A stretch of DNA of 64,000 bases from Niabella sp. Lineage in GTDB: Bacteria > Bacteroidota > Bacteroidia > Chitinophagales > Chitinophagaceae. The stretch spans positions 1 to 64,000 of the forward strand of contig JAPUDO010000118.1 in assembly GCA_027493055.1 (NCBI GenBank). The letters run 5' to 3'. Within the stretch, counting starts at the first letter, position 1. The number at the start of each line of letters is the position of its first letter. Position numbers and translations under genes: made by a program. Below are positions 42,192 through 50,324 of the stretch, piece by piece. Below the pieces are notes generated by a model. That model made no database searches. It saw only the letters and a list, made by a program, of their open reading frames with translations, and was not told where the DNA came from.

Positions 42192-43763
42192 ATGAATGCC
42201 TTGCCACTAATAGATGTTGCTGTTATTGTAGTATATCTGATAGCAATGGTATATGTAGGCTACTTTTTTTCCAGGAAAAATAAAAGTGAAGACCAGTTTA
42301 CAAAAGCCTCCGGTCATATACCAGGCTGGGCCATCGGCCTGTCAATTTATGCTACTTTTTTAAGCAGTAACACTTTTTTAGGTGTGCCGGGTAAAGCTTT
42401 TGGAGGTAACTGGAATGCATTTGCCTTTAGCCTTTCCATGCCGCTGGCAGCTTGGGTGGCTGCTAAATATTTTGTACCGTTTTATCGTAATACCGGCGAA
42501 GTGTCGGCTTATACCAACCTGGAAAAACGTTTTGGCCCGTGGGCCCGGACTTATGCAGTGGTATGTTTTATCTTAACCCAGATCGCCCGCATGGGCTCTA
42601 TATTTTTTGGGCTTTCTCTTACCATACAGGCGCTTACAGGTTACGATATGAAAATGATCATGCTGATCACAGGCGTTTGCATCATACTATATACTGTAAT
42701 GGGCGGCATTGAAGCAGTGATATGGACAGAAGTAGTGCAGGGTATTTTAAAAACAGTAGGAGCTATATTGATCGTTTATCTGGTGGTGTCGCATGTGGAC
42801 GGCGGTTTTGGGAAGATCATGGATATTGGTATCAAGGATAATAAATTCAGCCTGGGCGACCTGGCGCCGGACTTTACGGCCTCTACATTCTGGGTGGTCC
42901 TTTTATATGGTTTTTTCATCAACCTGAACAACTTTGGGATGGATCAGAACTATGTGCAGCGGTACCATACTGCGAAGTCGCCAAAACAAGCAGCAAAATC
43001 TATCTGGCTCTGTGTGTGGATATACATTCCCGCTTCTTTTTTGTTTTTTGTTATCGGTTCCTGCCTGTATGCATATTACCAGCTAAACCCTGAGCTGTTA
43101 GAGCCGGTTCGTATGCAGGCTGCTGTAGAACGATTGGGCAGCAGCGCTCCTGCGGCTGAGTTAAATGCGCTTGCCGCTTCATTAAAGCCTGAAGATTTTG
43201 GTGATAAGGTGATGCCCCATTTTATGGTAACCATGATACCTGCCGGTGTATTAGGCCTGATCATATCCGCTATACTGTCTGCGGGGATGAGTACCATCAG
43301 TTCCGGCATGAATGCGTCTGCCACTGTGTTTGCAGAGGATGTGTACAAACGCTATGTAAAAAATAACCTGAGCAATAAGCAGGGGTTGCGCTTACTGCAT
43401 ATAGGAACGGTGGTATTTGGCTTGCTGGGTATGATTGCCGGTGTAATGATGATCGGCATCAAAAGCGTACTCGATATCTGGTGGCAGCTTTCGGGCATTT
43501 TTGCCGGGGGTATGCTGGGGTTGTTCCTGCTGGGAATTATTTCAAAAAGGTCGGGCAATAGTGCGGCGCTTATAGCTACCATTGCAGGTATACTGGTAAT
43601 TCTCTGGATGACTTTCTCTTACCTGATCCCGGAGCAATATGCTTTTTTAAGAAATCCGCTTCATGCAAATATGATCATTGTGGTAGGTACTTTAGTGATC
43701 TTCCTGGTAGGGGTACTGTTTACCAGGGATCGCAGGAAACCTGCTGTAGCAGATGGTAATTAA
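42192..43763 (+). CDS. Sodium:solute symporter (SSS family)
   Basis: A 523-residue inner-membrane transporter with about 13 hydrophobic segments. Family marks include VYVGYFFSRKNKSEDQFTKA near the start and GLIISAILSAGMSTISSGMNA in the region of the sodium site. Members near DapA-type lyases and sialidases usually carry sialic acid or other acidic sugars, driven by sodium. It is 163 bp upstream of the aldolase gene on the same strand. The substrate is inferred from neighbours. Confidence 0.88.
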   Translation: MNALPLIDVAVIVVYLIAMVYVGYFFSRKNKSEDQFTKASGHIPGWAIGLSIYATFLSSNTFLGVPGKAFGGNWNAFAFSLSMPLAAWVAAKYFVPFYRNTGEVSAYTNLEKRFGPWARTYAVVCFILTQIARMGSIFFGLSLTIQALTGYDMKMIMLITGVCIILYTVMGGIEAVIWTEVVQGILKTVGAILIVYLVVSHVDGGFGKIMDIGIKDNKFSLGDLAPDFTASTFWVVLLYGFFINLNNFGMDQNYVQRYHTAKSPKQAAKSIWLCVWIYIPASFLFFVIGSCLYAYYQLNPELLEPVRMQAAVERLGSSAPAAELNALAASLKPEDFGDKVMPHFMVTMIPAGVLGLIISAILSAGMSTISSGMNASATVFAEDVYKRYVKNNLSNKQGLRLLHIGTVVFGLLGMIAGVMMIGIKSVLDIWWQLSGIFAGGMLGLFLLGIISKRSGNSAALIATIAGILVILWMTFSYLIPEQYAFLRNPLHANMIIVVGTLVIFLVGVLFTRDRRKPAVADGN

Positions 43764-43829
43764 ATAATTTTTTCATTCCTGAAATAGCATCCTTACTATA
43801 TGTAAGGGAAGGGTTCAATTATTAGATCA

Positions 43830-43881
43830 GGGCAGGAATTTTAAAGCCGGAATGGCTAAGAGGAAAGGTATGCTCCTGCCC
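43830..43881 (+). other. Long-range stem in the leader of the aldolase gene
   Basis: GGGCAGGA (43830-43837) is an exact reverse complement of TCCTGCCC (43874-43881) across 36 bases. A smaller hairpin, CCTTAC (43791-43796) with GTAAGG (43802-43807), lies upstream. Both are in the 163-bp gap before the aldolase ATG at 43927. They could shape the transcript and let the aldolase be expressed differently from the transporter gene. Confidence 0.4.
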
Positions 43882-43926
43882 GAAACAGTTTAGCAGAAAT
43901 ATTTTTTGACAGAATAACAGTATGTA

Positions 43927-44847
43927 ATGAGTAAAGAAAAAAAATTTATACCGGTAATGCTGACGCCTTTTAAAAAAGATGGCAGCATAGATTTTGAAGG
44001 CTTGACAGCATTGACGAATTATTACCTGGATAACGGCGCAAAAGGTTTATTTGCCAATTGCCAGTCCAGTGAAATGTTTGAGCTGACATCCGGCGAGCGT
44101 CTCAGGATCATTGAGCATGTAATGAAGATTGTTGATAACAGGGTGCCTGTTGTGGCAGCCGGTAATTTTGGTGATACTATCCGGGAGCAGGCCGGATTTG
44201 TAAAACAGGTGCATGATACCGGTGTTAATGCCGTAATTGTATTAACGGGTCTTCTGGCTGGTGAGAAGGAAGGAAATGATATATTGGAGCATCGCATTAA
44301 CGAACTGCTTTCACTTACAGAAGACATACCGTTGGGATTTTATGAATGCCCGCTTCCTTATAAAAGAATTTTACCACCGCAATTGCTGGAGCAATTAGTA
44401 CAAACCGGCAGGATTGTTTATCACAAAGACACCTGCCTCGATATTGCACAGGTAAAAGAAAAGAACAGGCTTTGCGCCGGTGTCAATGGTTTTGGTTTGT
44501 ATGATGCCTACATGGTACATGCAGTGGAGTCTTTAGAGGCCGGATCGGCAGGATTATCCTGTATCCAGGGCAATTATTTTCCGGAGCTGGTAGTGTGGTT
44601 GTGTAATAATTATAATAATCCTGAGCTGCAGGAACAGGTGCAACTGGTACAGCAGTTTTTTATTGATGAGATGGAAGTGATGCACCGGCATTACCCACAG
44701 TCGGCAAAATACTTTTTACAGCAAGCTGGATTGCCTGTGACCACTTATGTAAGAAATAAAGGTGGCAGCGAGGTGCCTGAACTGGTAAAGAAAGAAATGG
44801 AGGAGCTTGCCTTAAGATATAGCCGTATTGCGAAAATGCTGATCTGA
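43927..44847 (+). CDS. DapA/NanA-family aldolase (Schiff-base lyase)
   Basis: A 306-residue class I pyruvate aldolase of the dihydrodipicolinate synthase / N-acetylneuraminate lyase family. Catalytic residues are visible: Y139 in GFYECPLPY and K167 in VYHKDTCLD, at nearly the same positions as in the family type. The N-terminal segment is IPVMLTPFKKDGSIDFEGL. It would split a 2-keto-3-deoxy sugar acid into pyruvate and an aldose. Sialidase-type and esterase genes downstream point to sialic acid or Kdo-like sugars; the missing sugar kinase/epimerase genes leave the substrate open. Confidence 0.82.
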   Translation: MSKEKKFIPVMLTPFKKDGSIDFEGLTALTNYYLDNGAKGLFANCQSSEMFELTSGERLRIIEHVMKIVDNRVPVVAAGNFGDTIREQAGFVKQVHDTGVNAVIVLTGLLAGEKEGNDILEHRINELLSLTEDIPLGFYECPLPYKRILPPQLLEQLVQTGRIVYHKDTCLDIAQVKEKNRLCAGVNGFGLYDAYMVHAVESLEAGSAGLSCIQGNYFPELVVWLCNNYNNPELQEQVQLVQQFFIDEMEVMHRHYPQSAKYFLQQAGLPVTTYVRNKGGSEVPELVKKEMEELALRYSRIAKMLI

Positions 44848-44881
44848 TATTTTTAGTTTTCCGTGTTGTATTTTTGTTCTG

Positions 44882-44915
44882 AAATCAGTCTCAATAGTGG
44901 GGCTGATTTTTTATT
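44882..44915 (+). terminator. Intrinsic terminator after the aldolase gene
   Basis: AAATCAG (44882-44888) pairs with CTGATTT (44903-44909), followed by TTTATTG. The stem-loop and T-rich tail lie 35 bp after the aldolase stop and before the LacI gene, so the transporter-aldolase unit ends here and the regulator has its own promoter. Confidence 0.7.
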
Positions 44916-44968
44916 GCTATTTATGATCAGACCTCTTTGAGCACTTTCTTCCTATTTTTGCACAAACG

Positions 44969-46000
44969 ATGTCGCAATTGAAGCATGTTACTATAAAAAC
45001 AATCTCAGAAGTTACGAAACTCTCTTTAACCACTGTTTCCCGTGTTTTAAATGGTTCGGCAAAGAAGTACAGGATAAGTGATGATACACAAAAAGTGGTT
45101 TTAGAAGCGGCTAAAAAGCTTAATTATACGCCTAACCAGGCGGCTGTAAGTTTAAGGCTAAGTCGCAGTTTTTCTATCGGTCTTGTTGTTCCAACACTCT
45201 CCAATCCCTTTTTTGCTGATATAGCAAGTATTGTCAGCCATTCATTAAGAACAAAAGGGTATTCGGTGGTATTGATGGATTGTGATGAAAACGAAGCAAC
45301 CGAGGTTGAGGCGGTGAAGCTATTAGCTGCACAAAATGTGGAAGGGGTTATTGTTATTCCATCGGGAATTGACAGTTCGCATATTAATATTTTGATTAAA
45401 AGAAATATTCCGGTTGTTTGTATTGACCGCTACTATGAAGATATACCGGTTTCTTATGTAGCTACCAATCATTATACCGGGGCGTTTAGCATGACTGAGT
45501 ACCTGATCAGGGCGGGGCATACAAAAATAGTTTGTATCCAGGGAAGCCATTCGGTAGTGGCCAATAACCTGCGGGTAAAAGGATACAAAGATGCAATGGC
45601 AGCCAATAAAAAAGCATGGGTTAAAGTAGTGGGTAATAGCTTTACCCAGGATAACGGGTATATTGAAACCAGGTTGCTGATTCAAAAAAAAGAAAGGCCT
45701 ACTGCCATTTTTACTTTAAGCGATACTATTATGCTTGGCGCTTTAAAAGCCCTGGCGGAGGAAAAGCTGGCCATACCTTATGATATTTCCCTGGTTACAT
45801 TTGATAACTCTTCATATCTTGATTTTTTGGCTTGCCCCATTACAAGCATAGCACAGCCGGTTAATGATATAGCTAATATTTCTATTAAGCTGCTGCTGGA
45901 TACTATAAAAGCCAATGCTAACGGAGTAAAATTGGATCAAATGAAATTATTGATTAGTCCCAGTACGGTTTACAGGCAATCAGTGCGCATTTTAAAGTAA
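44969..46000 (+). CDS. LacI-family transcriptional regulator
   Basis: A 343-residue repressor with an N-terminal LacI helix-turn-helix and hinge (VTIKTISEVTKLSLTTVSRV, RISDDTQKVVLEAAKKLNYTP) and a periplasmic-binding-like sensor (SIGLVVPTLSNPFFADIAS, VEGVIVIPSG, ISLVTFDNSSYLDFLAC). It is followed by a 16-bp LacI-type palindrome 155 bp downstream, just before the ribokinase gene. It therefore probably controls the ribokinase-to-esterase operon and perhaps the transporter-aldolase pair. The effector is unknown. Confidence 0.9.
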   Translation: MSQLKHVTIKTISEVTKLSLTTVSRVLNGSAKKYRISDDTQKVVLEAAKKLNYTPNQAAVSLRLSRSFSIGLVVPTLSNPFFADIASIVSHSLRTKGYSVVLMDCDENEATEVEAVKLLAAQNVEGVIVIPSGIDSSHINILIKRNIPVVCIDRYYEDIPVSYVATNHYTGAFSMTEYLIRAGHTKIVCIQGSHSVVANNLRVKGYKDAMAANKKAWVKVVGNSFTQDNGYIETRLLIQKKERPTAIFTLSDTIMLGALKALAEEKLAIPYDISLVTFDNSSYLDFLACPITSIAQPVNDIANISIKLLLDTIKANANGVKLDQMKLLISPSTVYRQSVRILK

Positions 46001-46155
46001 AAGTATAGCTGCTGAGCGTTATACAAAATTTTCAATTGTTTATAGGATATTAACAATGTTGTTTTTTAAATTGTTTGATAATCAGCTAATTGAGCTTTTG
46101 TGGGTTTTCTATTGGGGAGCAGTAAAGTAATTTTTGTATAAAATAGTACTAATTT

Positions 46156-46171
46156 GCGCTAACGTTATCGC
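46156..46171 (+). promoter_or_regulatory. LacI-family operator upstream of ribokinase
   Basis: GCGCTAACGTTATCGC is a palindrome with a single mismatched pair (positions 4 and 13) and a central CG, the classic form of LacI/RbsR/PurR operators. It is 35 bp upstream of the ribokinase ATG. The LacI-family gene next to it is the obvious binding protein. Confidence 0.7.
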
Positions 46172-46205
46172 TAAATAATACTATTCGTTAAATATTGCTT
46201 GAATT

Positions 46206-47117
46206 ATGAATAAGACAATTGTTATAATAGGCAGCTCCAATACAGATATGGTGATCCGGACGCCACGCTTCCCGGCACGGGGAGAAACGCTCATTGGTAA
46301 AGATTTTTTAATGAACGCTGGTGGGAAAGGCGCCAACCAGGCTGTTACTGTAGCGCGGCTGGGAGGAAATGCTGTTTTCGTTTGCAGAACAGGAAATGAT
46401 GTTTTCGGGGAGGATACGGTACGGCTATTGACCAATGAGGGCATCAATACTTCTTATATAAGAACGGATAGCGAAGGTGCTTCCGGAGTGGCCATTATTA
46501 CAGTAAATAATGCAGCTGAAAATACTATCGTTGTCGCACCGGGGGCAAATGCACAGCTAAATGTGCTCCAAATTGAAGAGGCCCGTGAAGCAATCTCTGC
46601 TGCAGGATATGCATTGATGCAACTGGAGATTCCCCTGGATACGGTTACTTATGCTGCAAAAATCGCTTTTGAAAGTAAAGTGCCTATTGTGCTGAATCCC
46701 GCTCCCGCTGCAACACTTCCGGATGAGCTGTACAAAATGATCTCTATTATTACACCTAATGAGAAAGAGGCTACTGTGCTGACCGGGATAGAGGTTACAG
46801 ATCCTGTTAGCGCCAGAAGGGCTGCCAGGGCATTAGCTGGTAAAGGTGTTTCGGTTGTAATCATTACTATGGGAAGGGAAGGCGCTTTGCTTTATGATGG
46901 CCACACATTTACGCATATTAAGGCTCCTGCTGTAAAAGCGGTTGATACAACAGCAGCAGGCGATGTGTTCAACGGCGCATTAGTGGTAGGGCTAAGCGAA
47001 GGAATGGACCTTGTTGATGCAGTAACATTTGCCTGCCAGGCATCTGCTGTTTCTGTAACAAAACGTGGTGCCCAAAAATCTGTGCCTTACCGGAACGAGC
47101 TTGCGGCGTTAGTATAA
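46206..47117 (+). CDS. rbsK: Ribokinase
   Basis: A 303-residue PfkB-family kinase that would make ribose-5-phosphate. The two PfkB signatures are seen: GGKGANQAVTVARLGG and DTTAAGDVFNGALVVGL. Sugar-site residues lie in GSSNTDMVIRTPRFPARGE. It is the first gene behind the LacI-type operator, and the operon also has a ribose-type transporter and nucleoside hydrolase, which supports ribose as the substrate. Related PfkB sugar kinases cannot be excluded. Confidence 0.87.
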   Translation: MNKTIVIIGSSNTDMVIRTPRFPARGETLIGKDFLMNAGGKGANQAVTVARLGGNAVFVCRTGNDVFGEDTVRLLTNEGINTSYIRTDSEGASGVAIITVNNAAENTIVVAPGANAQLNVLQIEEAREAISAAGYALMQLEIPLDTVTYAAKIAFESKVPIVLNPAPAATLPDELYKMISIITPNEKEATVLTGIEVTDPVSARRAARALAGKGVSVVIITMGREGALLYDGHTFTHIKAPAVKAVDTTAAGDVFNGALVVGLSEGMDLVDAVTFACQASAVSVTKRGAQKSVPYRNELAALV

Positions 47118-47158
47118 ACGCTTTTTCAAAAAAATACAAATTATAAAATTGCATTGTC

Positions 47159-48157
47159 ATGTTTATTGTAGATAGTTATGCGCTTGCCGTAATATTTTGT
47201 TTTATCACTATGCTGTGCTGGGGCTCATGGGGTAATACGCAAAAGCTGGCTGCCAGGTCCTGGCGGTATGAATTGTTTTACTGGGATTATGTTGTTGGGG
47301 TACTGCTGTTCTCACTGATTGCGGCTTTCACTTTAGGCAGCATCGGAAACGAGGGCCGAAGTTTTTTGTCTGATCTGAAACAGGCGGATGGCAATAATAT
47401 GCTTAGCGCATTTATAGGGGGTATTGTGTTCAATGCTTCCAATATATTACTGTCTGCAGCTATAGCCATTGCAGGCATGTCGGTTGCCTTTCCCGTTGGT
47501 GTGGGTATAGCATTGGTGCTGGGTGTAGTTGTAAACTATATCGGCTCGCAAAAAGGTGATCCTTTGTTTTTGTTCCTGGGCGTAGCGCTTATCGTTATTG
47601 CCATTATATTGAATGCGATGGCCTATAAGCTGAAAGGTGGCGCACAAAAAAGTTCCACGAAAGGCATTGTGATTTCGGTTATCGCCGGGGTGCTGATGGC
47701 TTTCTTCTACCGGTTTATAGCGGCTTCTATGGACCTGGATAATTTTCAGTCTCCTGAGGCCGGCAAAATGACCCCGTACACAGCAGTATTCATTTTTTCA
47801 ACAGGGATATTTGTAAGCAATTTTGTTTTTAACACATTGCTCATGAAAAAGCCTTTTACAGGCGCCCCGGTTTCATATAAGGATTATTTCAAAGGAAATT
47901 TCTCTACCCATCTCACCGGTATTTTGGGCGGTATGATCTGGGGATTGGGCAATTCGCTCAATTTAATAGCTGCGGGAAAAGCAGGCGCTGCCATTTCTTA
48001 TGGGTTAGGCCAGGGCGCCACAATGGTAGCCGCGCTCTGGGGTGTATTTATATGGAAGGAATTTAAAGGCAGCCAGACAAACGTAAACGGTAAGCTTACG
48101 CTGATGTTCTTGCTATTCATGTTTGGCATTGCCCTTATTATTATGGCAGGGAATTAA
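47159..48157 (+). CDS. GRP-family (ribose/glucose porter-type) sugar transporter
   Basis: A 332-residue inner-membrane protein with ten hydrophobic segments in two five-helix halves. Marks include MLCWGSWGNTQKLAA near the start, SVAFPVGVGIALVLGVV in the middle and GGMIWGLGNSLNLIAAGKAG near the end. This is the layout of the drug/metabolite-type sugar porters (GRP or RhaT). Being 41 bp from ribokinase and in one operon with a nucleoside hydrolase, ribose uptake is likely. Rhamnose-type transport is an alternative. Confidence 0.8.
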   Translation: MFIVDSYALAVIFCFITMLCWGSWGNTQKLAARSWRYELFYWDYVVGVLLFSLIAAFTLGSIGNEGRSFLSDLKQADGNNMLSAFIGGIVFNASNILLSAAIAIAGMSVAFPVGVGIALVLGVVVNYIGSQKGDPLFLFLGVALIVIAIILNAMAYKLKGGAQKSSTKGIVISVIAGVLMAFFYRFIAASMDLDNFQSPEAGKMTPYTAVFIFSTGIFVSNFVFNTLLMKKPFTGAPVSYKDYFKGNFSTHLTGILGGMIWGLGNSLNLIAAGKAGAAISYGLGQGATMVAALWGVFIWKEFKGSQTNVNGKLTLMFLLFMFGIALIIMAGN

Positions 48158-48189
48158 CCTGCACTCTCTAATTATTAAAAAATTAAAAT

Positions 48190-50319
48190 ATGAAGAAGAT
48201 ATTTACGATATTCTTTCTGCTCCTTATTCATGTATCCTACGCTCAGCTATTTGAAAATAATTTTAATTTGTTTGCCTATAACGCTACAAGGCTTAATGTA
48301 GAAAGAGCAACCATTTATGATCCCGGTCCCGGCGACTGGCAGTTTGCGCACGCTCCATCCATAGCATTTTTTAAGGGAAAACTTTATGCCATTTTCGCTA
48401 ATGGAAGAATTGGAGAAGATGAGGGGGAACAGCGCATCGTTCTTTCTGAATCTTCGGGTTTTACTACCTGGACAACACCCGTTCCGCTTGCTTCAACTAC
48501 TGCGGACTATGTGTTAACTCCTGGAGGAATATATGTTGCCAATGAAGATCTGATGGTAGTGTATTACACCAGGAACGATAATGCGGCTGATTTATCAAGG
48601 CCTAACAGGGTCTTACTGGCTAAATATACAACTGATGGTATTTCCTGGTCATCCGAAGTTAATTTAGGCATACCTATCTTTCCGTCCCACAGGCCAACGC
48701 TGCTTTCAAATGGCAGGCTGATTTTGACGGGGAACAGGGATTTTTATTATACAAGTGATGTAACAGGTTTGTCGGGCTGGACAAAATCCGGGATCTCTGC
48801 ATATAATCCGGGCGAATCTGCAAATCTGGTAGAAGGTGCCATTATTGAGATTAATGACAGCGTATACACATTGTTCAGAGATGTGGGTAAGAAACTGTTG
48901 TGGCAGGAGTCAAGCAAAGACGGTGTAAACTGGGGAGTGCCTAAAATAACAGCATTTACCGACAATAATAGCAAGTCTTATCTGGGACGATTACCGAACG
49001 GTAAATATTATTACATAGGTACGCCTGATACGGTTTCTATGGGAACGAGAACCCCACTTGTATTATCTCTTTCCGACGACGGCTTCAATTATAATCAGAA
49101 CTACATTATCGCGGCAGATTATTATGCTAAAAAATACACTGCAGGAAGATATAAAGATGGCCAGTTTGGATACCCGTATTCAATGGTTCATAATGGTTTT
49201 TTATATGTTATTGCTTCCCGGATGAAGGAAAAGATGGAAGTTTTCAGGATTAACTTAAATGATCTGAACACCCAAACGCCAATGGCTCAAAAGGACCTTT
49301 CTCTTTCTCCCCAGCTTGATGGCACTATGTTTCCTTTAGATGCCGGCTGGATAGCGGGGACAATAACCAAAGCTGGTTCTGCCACATTAACGCCGGAAGG
49401 CGAGATGAGGATAAACTGTGCCGCCGGAGAATCTTATTCTTTTCAGGCTACGCCAACCAGCTCAGCTGTGTTTAATCCAACAGGAGATTTTACAGTAGAG
49501 TTCAGGATGAAAGTGGTTGCTAATAATGGCAGGGGTATCGACATTTATCTCAGGGATGGGGTTACTGCTGCCTCCCTGCTTTGTGTAACAACTGATAAAG
49601 TGTATTTTAATTCTACCCCTGCTAAAGATTTATATGCGCTTGATGGTACATCTTATCATACTTACAGGCTCGCTGTAAAAAGAAATGAGAACGTAATGTA
49701 TCTTTTTATTGATGGAGCATTTGTGACAACAATAAGCAGAAGCCCTAATAATGCCAGCGTACAGTTATTGTTTGGTAAGTCCAATGCAGGCGCTGTAACA
49801 GATGCTTACTTAGATTATCTGGCGTACGATCTTACAGGCGCTTATCAACCTTCCGGTGCCAGTTTGCCGGTGGAGTTTGGAAGCCTGATGGCTGATATAT
49901 CTCAGGACCGGGTGAATGTTCGCTGGGAAACTTTAACGGAGCAAAACTGCGCTTACTATGATATTGAGCTCTCAAAAGATGGGCAGCATTTTATAAAGGT
50001 GGGCAGGGTAAACAGTAAAGCAGAAAATGGTTTTTCAGATACCAGGCTGGATTATGAGTTCACGCTCCCCCTTAACAATGTTCCCGCGCTGTCTATTTCC
50101 CTGTTTGGTTTTGCCCTGGCTGCAGGTTTTATATTCAAACGAAGAAAGATACTGGTGCCTTTGTCTGTTCTGTTTGTATGGTGCTTTGTTCATTTTTCCT
50201 GCAAAAAAAATAATGAACTGGATACGGCAGATAATGCAAAGCTATACCTGAGAATTGTACAGGTAGATACGGATGGTACATCAAAAACATCTAAAACGGT
50301 TGTGGTTGTAAAAAAATAA
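48190..50319 (+). CDS. Exported sialidase-fold protein with a membrane-split C-terminal domain
   Basis: A 709-residue protein. A signal peptide (FTIFFLLLIHVSYAQ) precedes a BNR/sialidase-like propeller (AHAPSIAFFKGKLYAIFAN, LSESSGFTTWTTPV) and a LamG-like domain (about 400-550). Residues 559-623 and 684-709 together match one fibronectin-like domain of T9SS-type proteins (LPVEFGSL...YYDIELSKDGQHF and LYLRIVQVDTDGTSKTSK). Between them lie two hydrophobic segments (630-649 and 654-669) split by KRRK, the second ending in a lipoprotein-like HFSCKKNN (C671). The canonical sialidase RIP motif is not evident. It stands 5 bp before SusC. Confidence 0.72.
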   Translation: MKKIFTIFFLLLIHVSYAQLFENNFNLFAYNATRLNVERATIYDPGPGDWQFAHAPSIAFFKGKLYAIFANGRIGEDEGEQRIVLSESSGFTTWTTPVPLASTTADYVLTPGGIYVANEDLMVVYYTRNDNAADLSRPNRVLLAKYTTDGISWSSEVNLGIPIFPSHRPTLLSNGRLILTGNRDFYYTSDVTGLSGWTKSGISAYNPGESANLVEGAIIEINDSVYTLFRDVGKKLLWQESSKDGVNWGVPKITAFTDNNSKSYLGRLPNGKYYYIGTPDTVSMGTRTPLVLSLSDDGFNYNQNYIIAADYYAKKYTAGRYKDGQFGYPYSMVHNGFLYVIASRMKEKMEVFRINLNDLNTQTPMAQKDLSLSPQLDGTMFPLDAGWIAGTITKAGSATLTPEGEMRINCAAGESYSFQATPTSSAVFNPTGDFTVEFRMKVVANNGRGIDIYLRDGVTAASLLCVTTDKVYFNSTPAKDLYALDGTSYHTYRLAVKRNENVMYLFIDGAFVTTISRSPNNASVQLLFGKSNAGAVTDAYLDYLAYDLTGAYQPSGASLPVEFGSLMADISQDRVNVRWETLTEQNCAYYDIELSKDGQHFIKVGRVNSKAENGFSDTRLDYEFTLPLNNVPALSISLFGFALAAGFIFKRRKILVPLSVLFVWCFVHFSCKKNNELDTADNAKLYLRIVQVDTDGTSKTSKTVVVVKK

Positions 50320-50324
50320 AAATT

